A stretch of DNA of 64,000 bases from Strongylocentrotus droebachiensis (lineage: Eukaryota > Echinodermata > Echinoidea > Camarodonta > Strongylocentrotidae): contig JAVYIG010000065.1 in the NCBI GenBank assembly GCA_035222895.1, forward strand, positions 496,001-560,000. Reading direction: 5' to 3'. Positions within the stretch are counted from its first letter, which is position 1; each line of letters opens with the position of its first letter. A program made the position numbers and the translations under genes. The notes under the pieces are model-generated. The model was not told where the DNA came from. It did not search any database and saw only the letters and a list, made by a program, of their open reading frames with translations. This document shows, in pieces, positions 24,402 to 36,400 of this stretch.

Positions 24402-27400
24402 TAGACAGGAGCACAACACAGTGTTAGGGTTGGTTAGATGCAAGGCAGAATCAGTAAAGGTTAATAGACTTTCTTGATTCCGTAGTCATGGCAATGAGTC
24501 CAAACAATGTCTTAAATTTCATTATTCTGCAATTCTCCATCATGTGATAGACTTTAGTCATTTTAACAAGTCTGGACAAGACAATCCTTTGTGAAGCTTT
24601 ATATCACCTCTGTAATAAAACATGTTTTTACTTTGCAGTATGAATGACTTCAAAAGCTTTGATAAGTCTAATGTCCTGATATATTTACAACGTGAATTGC
24701 AGACGATTGTTGGATTCTTTATTTCTGTGACTTCATTTTGTAAGAGTTAAAAGCTCTGTCCCTTCAAAAGGGTTTTTAGTCTAAACAAAAAACTAATCAC
24801 CTTTAATACAAGAAGGTAAATTTCAATGTTAAAGGGTCATATTTTTAAGTAGAAAGCTTCCAGCAGAAAGACAAAAGCATCCAATAGATGTTACTAAAAG
24901 AATAGCAATTCCTGCTTTACTCTGATATCCTCAAAAAAGGATTAAGGTGGAAAAGATTAGGATGAAATCACACTGCATGGCCTAAACATATGGGAAACTG
25001 CTCTATATTTGCAATACTACATTTTATTGAAACATTGCATGTTCATACCAAAATAGTACTTTTTAGTAAAGACTCCAGCCATGACCAAGGAATCAAGAAA
25101 CTTACTAAAACTAAAATCAGATAAATGATATATATATATATATATATATAATTCAATCAGAAATAAGAAGCTGATTCACATTCAGTAATAAAATAGCACA
25201 TTTTCAAGAAATAGTACTCACATCCAATATTTCAATCTCAAATATGATAGAGAACTACATGTACTTTTGTTGGTAACTATTTGAACACATAGAAATGAAA
25301 ATTTAAGCCAACTGCATACATTCTTACTGCAGAATATTGGACCCTCTTTAATAGCAAACAGGATACCAACAAGTGAATTGTCAAACTCATTCATAATTTT
25401 CTATATATTTTTTTAGTCAATATATCCATCGTTTTAATAGTTTGGACATGTGTCAAAGTAACTTTGTCTTGAAGAGAAAGCAAGAAATGAATGTGTTTTT
25501 CTTTATAATTATTAATTGCAAACTGACAAGATTCCTATAGTTTAAAGGTAAAGACCAGTTTTGGAAACACCCCCTCTCAAAAATGAAATGGAAGCTCTTA
25601 TAACCAATCATGTGAAAGAATATGTTTTGACTAATACGTGATGATACAAATTTTGCCAAGATCACCTCCTACTAATCAATATATTTGGTACAATATTATA
25701 TCTATTTGGACCTGATAGATATCGCGCACGTGTCGCGTAGTCCCATATACATCTTTCTGTGTACAGTGCTTGTAACTTTACCAAGACTGGGCCAAATTTC
25801 TTATCATTTTGATGATTCCAGAACCTTGCAGTACACACCAATACTTACAGTATATACTAGATTATCAACCTTTTCTGATCGATTCCACAACGTTTCTTTC
25901 ACAATGCAATCGCATGACCATAACTGGTCTTTACCTTTAACTGTGTGAATCAGCTTCCAATTTAGCAGTAAATAATACACTACTTTTAATAGAATGTATT
26001 TGAGGTTAGAAGAAATTGAACAAAATTAAAATCAATCGTTCATGTAAGAGCAGTCAATGAATAAATTTCCTTCAGATCAAAGAAATAAGATAAAAGAGGT
26101 GAAAAAAAAACATTGGATTAATAGTGTTACAGTAGTAAGGATGTGAGAGGAAAAATAATTGTGGATAAAGAATTAAGGAGTAAGATATTTAAAGGTTGAC
26201 AAGGTTAACTTGTAGAGGTGTTGTGGTCGAGTGGATACGTCGCTGGACTGCCGATCACAAGGTCCGCGGTTCGAGTCCCGCCGCAGTACTAATGTCCTTT
26301 GGCAAGACATTGATCTACATTTGCCACACTCCACCCAGGTGAAGTAAATGGGTACCTGGTAGGAATTTATTCCTTGAAACGCAGCGCGCGTAACAGCTGC
26401 ACTGCTAAAGCCAGGGTAATTATGCTGCATTATTGTAGAGCGCTTAGAGACTTCTGACAAAGTAAGTGTTAGGCGCTATATAAGCACTGTAATTATTAAG
26501 GTTGAAAGGAATAAGTATATAAACATTTCATATGATAGGAGAAACAAGGGCATTAGCATGGAGCCTACACTCGCCTAGCTCTCAAGATACCAATTCAAAT
26601 GAAAGAGTTTAGGAAAGACTGCATTCCAGGCAAAAAGCAAGCATCAACTACAACAGTTTATGCACAGCAGAGCTCTAAATCTATAGTTAAAAAATGCATA
26701 GCCCTTTTTTGCATGCAGGTTACTTGCCTGATGCTGAACAAGCTGTTCCATTGAGATAGCCTCATGTGATGCAGGCTGTGGCTTGTGTTGCTGTAGCTGT
26801 AGTAGCTGCGTTTGTTGCTGTTGTTGCTGAGGATGTTGGGACGAGTGCTGCGCTTGTTGCTGTTGCGGCTGAGGATGTTGAGTTGAGTGCTGTGTTTGTT
26901 GCTGTGGCTGTTGAGGATGTTGGGATGAGTGCTGCGGTTGCTGGCTCCTCAGAGGTTCCAGCTGCAAGACAGATGGATTGGAGGGGATGGGAGTGGCCTG
27001 TGCTGACAACATGGGTGTGACCTGACCAGACCTCATGGGCGTGGCCTGAACCGAACTGATGGGCATGGCCTGTCCAGTACAAATGGGCGTGACCTGACCA
27101 GACCTCATGGGCGGGGCCTGACCTGAACCCATGGGCATGGCCTGACTAGAACAAATAGGCGTAGCCTGACCAGAACATATAGGCGTGGCCTGACCAGACC
27201 CAATGGGCGTGGCTGGACCAGAACCCATGGGTGTGGCCTGACCAGACCCTTCTGCAGGGGTAGTCTTGGACCCCATGAGTTGCTCCTGCTGCTGGATGAA
27301 CATTTGACCCAGCATGGGATGATGCTGCATCATTAGCTGTTGGGCCATCATGAGCTGCTGTTGAACCTACAAAACAGATGGAAGTTTGGATAAATCTCTC

Positions 27401-30400
27401 AAATCATCATAACAATAAAAATAATTACTTTTGTACAGCAATTTATGCACAGATTAAAAAAAAAAGGGACAAAAGCAATACAGAACTTGAAACCCCAAAT
27501 ACTTAGTAGTTTGATGCTTTATGAATCCATTCAAATACGACACACAACCATTCCCTAAAGGGACTTAGTAAAATTGTTCAGGTGAGAGAAAATGGTGCTA
27601 AGGTACTGACTACAATGCTAGATGTACCATCAAAGATAATCTGAAAGTTTAGTGAAAACGGACCATTATTAATGATACAAATTGGGGGAAACTGATCTGA
27701 TAGATTACTTAATTCTCCTGACTATATTATTACAATTCAATTAAACTAAAGATCACACATTTTTTTCTTCAGCCTTCTACAATTTTATTGAGTCATTTTA
27801 AGGTAGTGAAGAGAGAGGGAAAGAGGGAGGAAGGGAGGGAGGAAGAGAGAGAGAGAGAGAGTGAGAGAGAAAATAGGAGATAGAGAGTTTTCAAAAAAAG
27901 AAAACCTATGAACAATAAATCAGAGAGCAGATGATTGCATGAGGAATTCTGACATACCTGCTGCAGTTCTTGTTGCTGCAGAAGGATAGCATCTTGGAGC
28001 TTATGATGCCTCATCATTAATTGCTCCTGGAGTTTCAACTGGATAACAGTAATCTGCTGTGGTGTCAGGTTGCTATCTGATGGTGCGGGCTGTAACAAAA
28101 AAAATGCCATTAGGGGAGAAAAGAAAGTCTGTCTCTACAGTACTCACATCTTAAAATGATAGAATTAAATCATTACAACACGTTAAATGCCCTTTTTCTA
28201 TGAACAAGTGTCTCATCAGATGCTGCTCCCAAAAATTTCAACTTGGATAGCAGAGATCTGCTGTGGTGTCCGGTTGTTAAGGCCCGGTCACACAGAGGGG
28301 ACGCATGGGGAACGCACGGCCAGCGCATTGGAAAATTCCTATTTTGGCCAGTGCGTTGTCGTGCGCCCAACTTTTGTCGAAGATACAGCTAGCTGACACC
28401 AAATGCATAGCGTGTTGGTAGCGCGCTGGACGCATACAGGGCGCACACAGGGCGCACACAGGGCGCACACAGAGCGCACATGATAACAACTTCCACGAAT
28501 GCACAGCGTGTTGCTAGCGCGCTGGACGAATGGTCCACGCATGCACCGCGTTCTACGACGCACGGCCAGCGCATTGGAAATCGGAAAAGGCCGTGTGCCT
28601 AACTTTTGTCATAATTTTGGAAAAGCTACCAAGCTGACACAAAATGCACAGCGTGTAGCTAGCGCGCTGTGCGTATACAGGGCGTGTGCTCCGCGCATGT
28701 CTGGCGCTGGTCTAGCGCGCTCCACGCATGTCTGGCGTGCCTTTGGCGTGTACATTCATGCGTCGAGCTCGGCGCACGTTTTTGAGCATGCTCAAAAAAT
28801 CCCGACGCACACAGCGTATGACGACGAATGCATAGCGTGGGTCCAGCGCGCTCGACGAACGAGTAACGAGTGATGACGCACGCCTAGCGAACGACAACGC
28901 ACTGGCCAAAATTGCAAATTTTCCATGCGCTGGCCGTGCGTTCCCCATGCGTCCTCCCTGTGTGACCGGGCCGTTATATGCAATGAAATACAATAGGGAG
29001 TGAAAATCAAGAATGCCTGTTTACTTTTCTTTACTTTATCTTAAATACTGGATTTTTTCTCTATGATTTCACTATTTCATGGCCTGGTATCTGAAATTTG
29101 TTGCATTGTTTCAACTGGATAACAGTGATTTGTTGTGACATCAGTTTGATATCTGATGATGCAGGTTATAACAATATAATGCAATAGGGAGTGAAAATCA
29201 AGAAAGCCTGTTTGTGTTTGGGTAATTCATCTTAAAATGCTAGAATTATTGGATTTCGCCATGCAAATGCTTTTTCTCTTACAAAATACTTTTTTTTAAA
29301 AATAATAATGATCTGCTGTGGAGTGAGGTTGTTGTCTGACTATGCGGGCTGTGAAAAAAAAAATAACCCTCTTAGAAAATGGTGTTGTAATTAGCTAATG
29401 AAGATGGCTCTATGTTTCACTCAATAAATTAAATATGACAAAATAACTCATGAAAAAGCGGGTTAAAAGTGCCAGCTGGTGTCTTGGTGCTCGCATGAAT
29501 AGTATAATTTCAACATGTAAACAAAATCTTTGCAAACATAGAGTTTTAGTAAATATGTACACATGGATTATATAGCATTTTCTTCTTGCTTTTAAGTAGT
29601 GAAGTACTTGGAATTATTGTCTGATGATGCCCATCGTGACTAAGCTCTTTATACAAAAAGCTCTAGAATTGTACGATTTCAAAAAGTATTATTACAAAAT
29701 ACCTATTTTGACTTAAAGAGGGAAAAGAGAAGCCATTTTCATCCCAATGAATTTGTACGTCTGAAGCCTTCATCAAATTTTGCTTCCCAAAGCATGCTAG
29801 AGTTGAAGCTAATTATTGTGAATAATCAGCGATGCTCTTGTATGTACTCATGAGGTGGAGGGAGGGGGGGGGGGTATCATTTAATGAGGTTATTTTTGTT
29901 GTTAGAATGAATATATCACTAATAATAAATGTACAAGCATAACAATATGCTGTAATTTTTTACAAATTTCACCTTCATGTTCCCTGATAAAACATAGAAT
30001 ATCTACCTGTAGACTAACAAAGCACTTTTTTATAGCTTGTTTGAGATTAAACTGTGATAAATAAATAAAATAAATATTATTGCTTATATAGCGCTTAATA
30101 CATCGGGAATGTCCAAGTTTCTAAGCGCTTTACATTATTACCCCCGGTCATCGGATTCTGGCTTGCCCGCACACAATGTATGCACTTTCTCCACTCCCTG
30201 GGGAGCATTCCAACAAGAGCTACTAGGCTCAAATTGCTATGCATACCACATTGGCTTTCGCATCCTACCGCATCATAAAATCCCCCAAAACCTTGTTTTG
30301 TTAAATGGCATTTTAAAATCCCTTTTTGTGTTGTAAATCAGCAACCTCATCAAACATATCTAAATCTATGATATTACGAATTCAACAATGTTTAATATAA

Positions 30401-33400
30401 ACTGTTCCAAAACCATGAATCCAGGGTGAAAATATATTTGATTAATTCAGCCTATGCTTTCCTTATACAGCCCTGTGATCTAATGCTACGTTTACACTAT
30501 GTTCCCGGCGGCCACGGCAACCACGTTTCAGGCCACCGTGGACGTAACGGGATTGACGTGACACAACGCGGGGGACCGTATGGGCAAACGTGACAGGCCG
30601 TGATTGCCGTGGATACCGTGTCAGATTTTTAAACTGTCAAAAAATTTGCCACGGCAGTCACGGTGCGGATGAGAAACCTAGTAGGCCGTAATAAACCGGG
30701 GTGAACGTAACAAAACGTGACAGTCCGTAATAGGCCGTAACAAAACTTGGGGGTGGTCCGTAGTGGGACGGTCTAAGCGCCCGGCACGCTACGGCGCGTT
30801 GCGTTCTGCCACGGTCTGATACAACGCGAGGTCTCAGAATACCATGATTGCTATTGCTTGGGAGACTTTCTTTCTATACCGCCGGCACAAACGTGCTCCA
30901 AAGCTGCCCTGCGTCCACGTTTCATCCGTACAAAGCCTTGACAGAACGTGAAAAACGTGTCAGACCTTGATCAGAACGTGGGAAACGTGAGGGACCCCAT
31001 CAGAACGTGACGGGCCGGGAGGGAACGTTCTGGCATCCGTGGTAGAACGCGGGCTGAACCGTAGTGTGCCTTGGAGCCTCCGGGACTCAGCATCCCCTTC
31101 CCCCCACGGCCCGTCACGGATACCGTGGTAGACCGTGAGAAAACTTGGCAAGACGTAACAAAACTTGAATCCAGAGATAAAATTGGTCTAAATCCCACGG
31201 CGCACTACGTTTCGGGCAAACGGGGCTGCCGTGGCCGCCGAGAACATAGTGTAAACGTAGCATAACGGTTTGCAGGACACAATGACTCTATGGCCAATAT
31301 CCTATACTATACTAACTGTATACCTAACATTTACCCTGGACAATACACTAAACATAACCCTGAATCTAAACCTAACCTAAAATACAATGTAATCCTAATC
31401 CTAAAGTGCTCCGTTGTCAATTTTCTACACCTACCAAAATCCTCACTTTGATCCAAGATCATTCACTCAATATGATCCACAAAATGTAACCTAAAACACA
31501 CAACTGCAAATCTAATCCTAAACCCGATCCTATATGACAGACTCAATAAAGCACTGAGGAACTCTCGGGAGAGCAAATGTCGGAGCACCATTCTTACCTG
31601 TTCTTGTGGAGGGCCATTATTAGGGAACGTGCCTGGTACCAGAGAGGGCTGGGCTACAAAGGTCTGGGGTAGAGGGGGCGGGGGTAGAGAGGGCGGGGGT
31701 AGAGGCGGCTGAGGGGATAGAGGTGGCTGAGGGGGTAGAGGTGGCTGAGGGGGGTTCGATGCTAGTGATTCTGTGGAAAAAACACCAAGAAATTTCATCT
31801 CTAACTTTTTCATGGTCTTAAACAGGAACACAAAGACTATCAACAACAACAAAGATGAAGAAATACTGATTATGAAATTGTTTTTCATGTCTCAGAAATT
31901 CATGGAATTGCTCTCTGCATTTCATTGAACATGCAATATCATGTAGGGATTCTTTGATAAATACTTGACTGACTAATTTCTTATGGGGACAACAAATCCT
32001 GATTTTTTTTTTCCCTCCTCGATTAGAATGATTTTCACAATTTCCCTGACTGGAAAAAAGAAAACCCATGTTCCATATTCTCCATGTTTACAAGGATGGC
32101 TGGTAAGCCTGACATCTATACAAAATTGAAATATTGGTATGCACCAATGAATATAAACTAACAAACATACCAGATTTAGGTGAAAGTCGTCCACTCCTGC
32201 TTTCTGTGTGTGATATACTGGGTGCTTTCAAGCTGCTTGTGCAAGATACACTGTCATCTAAAAACAAATGGAGGAAAAAAAATTGTTGTGACATAATTAC
32301 ATTTAGAAATATATGTTATTTGATTTTTTACACTTTTCATGACACTGGATCTTTCACCTTTGACCTGTTACATCCAAAATCTAATCTGTTCATCCTTACA
32401 TGCTCATACAAACTTCTTCACAGTTTGGCTTGAATAGTTTGATTCCTTTAAAGTTATCATGGTAAGTACATATTACTAGTACACATATTTCTTGTATTTT
32501 TTTTAACACTTTCAAGACACTGTGACCTTTGACCGTTGACCTCTTCCACTCAAAATGTAACAAGTTCATCCTTGCATGCTCATACATACTTCCACCAAGT
32601 TAAGTTTGAATTGTTATGATAAAGTTATCATAGTAACAAGCAGGGCTAAAATTAATTTTTTGTCCACGGGGGCTCTTCCCCCCCAAAAAGAGCCCCTGTG
32701 AGCCTTCTCGATGGGGGCTCTTTTAGTGCTGACGGGGGCTCTTATTTTAATACAAATTTCCATTGAATTGGTACCCATGAAACTCCTAAATTCCTTGTTT
32801 TTTATCATTATCATTTATTGTCAACGAGCCGCATAGCGGCGAGGCGATTTTTGTTGTTGCTACTTTGAACCCCCGTAAGACAGTGATGTTTTCCTGACAT
32901 CTACTAACATGCGGAGCATCGTCCACGAGCCGCGAAGCGTCGAGGCGATCTTTTGGTGCTATTTTGGATTCCTCGTAAGTGATATTTTCCTGGCATCTAC
33001 TAATTACGTGCAGAGCATTTTTTTTGGTGCTATTTTGAACCCCCGTAAGTGATGCTTTCCTGGCATCTACTGACATCTATACTGTGTAGGTCTGGACACA
33101 TGATGGCATTTTTCTATGCACATCACATTTTCACTTGGCAGCCCAAGGGGGAGGGGGGGGGGGGGGTAGGAGGGACAAACCCCCTAAACGGCCTAGATCC
33201 GCCCCTGCAACATCTTTGGTCTTGTTCTTCTTTTTCTCGATATTGATTTACTGGTCGAGGTACATATTTTGCTGGTCTTTTAGAATCACCAGATTTCAGA
33301 GGATTCACACTTTTCACAACGAAAAACTTCTGCATATTTCAGTCTTTGCGTAATCGTCTCCAGCTCCAGCAGATATTTGGCGTCAGCGTGCAAACCTGTA

Positions 33401-36400
33401 CTACCGGCGCAGTATAGCCACTGCTGACGGCCGCACAATATAGTGCGAGCTTCCGTTTTTTTGTATCGGTAATACTCATAGAGATGGGAGAGATAGCGCC
33501 ATCTAAGTTTCATTTCATTGACTTAAGGTTTGAAAATTGATACTCAATATTGTGTTAAAAGTTATATCAGAAAAGATAATCTTTATTTTATAATTCCACG
33601 GGGGCGATTTTTAATTTTGCAATCGCCCCCGTGAGCAACCTGACTGGGGCGATTATGGAGCTCACGGGGGGAATCGCCCACCGCCCCCGTGTATTTTGAG
33701 CGTTGGTACCAAGGTATTTTCTGGCAATTTTAAATGCTTTCATGACCCTGTGACCTTTGACGTCTTTCACCCAAATACTAATCAGTTCATCCTTGCCTGC
33801 TCATACATACTTAATCCAGGTTTGGTCAAAATCCATCCAATGGTTCTTGAGTTATGGCCGTAACAGAAAGTGATAAGGGAAGGAAAGGAAACCCACTTTC
33901 CATATTCTCTATGGTTACAAGCATAGCTGGGAAGCCTGACATCTCAACAAAAGTTAAATTTTGGTATGTACCAATGAATCTAAACTATTTAAACAAACAT
34001 ACCAGATCGGGATATAGGAGAAAGTCGTCCACTCCTGCTTTCTGTGTGCGATAAACTGGGTGCTTTCAAGCTGCTTGTGCAAGATACACTTTCATCTAGA
34101 AATGAATGGAGGGAAAAAAATGGTGACATGCTATGACAAATAAAACAACAAAAATAAAATAAAAAGCTTTTGTGTGGGCTTGGTCATGTGTGGTTAGAAC
34201 GACTTTATAGAAAACAGATTATTTCAAATCAAGACCAAGTACATGCATTAGTGCCATGATATAAAACTTTAAAGATAAAGACCAGTTCAGGTCATGCGAT
34301 TGCATTGTGAAAGAAACGTTGTGGAATCGATCAGAAAAGGTTGATCATCTAGCATATAAGTATTGGTGTGTACTGCAAGGTTCTGGAATCATCAAAATGA
34401 TAAGAAATTTGGCCCAGTCTTCGTAAAGTTACAAGCACTGTACACAGAAAGATGTATATGGGACTACATATACCAGAAAAGGTTGATCATCTAGCATATA
34501 AGTATTGGTGTGTACTGCAAGGTTCTGGAATCATCAAAATGATAAGAAATTTGGCCCAGTCTTCGTAAAGTTACAAGCACTGTACACAGAAAGATTTATA
34601 TGGGACTACGCACATGTGCGCGACACATGCGTATTATCTATTTGGTCCCAATAGATAAACTAATTTACCATATATATATCAATTAGTAGGCCGTTTCCCG
34701 GCAAAAATTGTATCATCATGTATTAGTCAAAACATATTCTTTCACATGATTGGTAATAAGAGCTTCCATTTCATATTTTGAGAGGGGGGCGTTTCCAAAA
34801 CTGGTCTTTACCTTTAAAAGAAGCACATTTCTTATTTAATAGCAAAACATATACCAGTAATTGAAATAAAATTGTCATCATCATTATTATATTCTAGCCT
34901 TATCTTTGTTGATCAATGATATTAACAATAGTCGTTAAGTAAATATTTGAATCACTGAATGAATTCATTCAAGTCCATACAATCAATTAATCGCTCAAAG
35001 TTGTCAAATCAATCATATCAGTCATATCTATGTATTCTAATTGATCCAATCAATCTATACAATGCAAGTAAATCCAGTCCTATCCAATCAATACAATGAA
35101 ATGTAATTAAATGTTATCAAATGTTATCAACTGCAATCAAATCTAATAAATGCAGTCACATCCAATCAAATCATACAATCCAATGAATCCCATTAAATTG
35201 TTTTGAATCCAATCAATGCAATAACATGCAATCAAATGCAATTAATCTAATCCAGTCAATCCGCAGCGCATGATAATTCGCCTCCGTTATTCATTAAACA
35301 ATTGGTGCGTGCATACGTAATGAGCTATGCATGGGGTTGTTCAGATCTTTGATTCTGATACTTAGAGTTGCTCGTTTTGCATGATTTTGGTCTCATTTTA
35401 AAGATGATATTTTGAAGTTTCTTTGCCAATGCATAAAATTCATGTCTATGAGGTGTTTTTAATAGATATTTAGGTTCAGATATAGGCAAAAAGAAATTCA
35501 ATTTCTTTGCAATTCAGTGCTAATTTTCACTATTATATTACTTTTGCGTCAACAAAAAGATGATCGTCTGTAGAACGAGTAGATGTTGATTTTTCTACTG
35601 GTATCAAAACCATGAGATGATATGGCGTAGCTGGGTCAAGAACCAAGAAAAAACATGCGCAAGTGGCTTTATAAACAGAGCAGACGTTCTTCCTGATGCT
35701 GAATAAGTCTGCACTTTAAGTAGGTATAGCACACCAAAAATAATTACAACAAACACATGTTATTTGATGGTTGCAAATGATCAAGCTTTATGAAAGCTTC
35801 AAAAAACGAAAAACAGAATTGAAATCGGTCAATGCGTTGTGATTTTATACCATTTTTTTTATATCGCAAAATTACCGAAAAACCTGCCAGAAATGGTCAA
35901 ATTGTCAAAAATGGCATAATTCGACACAGTTGACAACTTAATTCATCACTTTCTTGGACACAAATAATAAATTTAATTATCAGACACTAAAATATCATCT
36001 TTGTGGTAAAAAATACACAAAAAAAATTCATACATCTATTACCGTTTTGAAAACAGAAGCCAACAAAATAAGTCATTTTGCCATTTTTGCGAATCTGCAG
36101 ATATAAAAAAGTTGTCCGCCTAATTAATATGCGCATATGTAATCAAATCAAAACGGAACATGATACATCAGTGAAACCTATGTATATCAGACAGGTATGG
36201 AAATATATTTCATTTGTAATAAAATAAAATCATGAATATTCATCAAATATGCAAATTAGGTCATTTCAGCTAATTATATATTCGCGCACTTATTATGCAA
36301 ATTAAGAAAGTCAAACTGTTCATTTTGGGGGCATTTCTTTAATCATATATTCATAGATCATATTTACACCAAATATTTACCTTAAATTCCTAATATTTTT

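Noticed and set aside
24058-24443. Two overlapping minus-strand open stretches of 110-118 codons
   Set aside because: They are translations of the GATA/GAGA/TA microsatellite.
26224-26285. Possible tRNA gene
   Set aside because: Box A and box B are present, but it continues into a SINE body and tail, and the tRNA arms do not pair fully.
26713-26728. Alternative GT donor (GTAACC) four bases after the GC donor
   Set aside because: Using it shifts the last exon into a frame that stops after about 21 residues, whereas the GC donor joins in phase to 114 codons with CLOCK-like composition.
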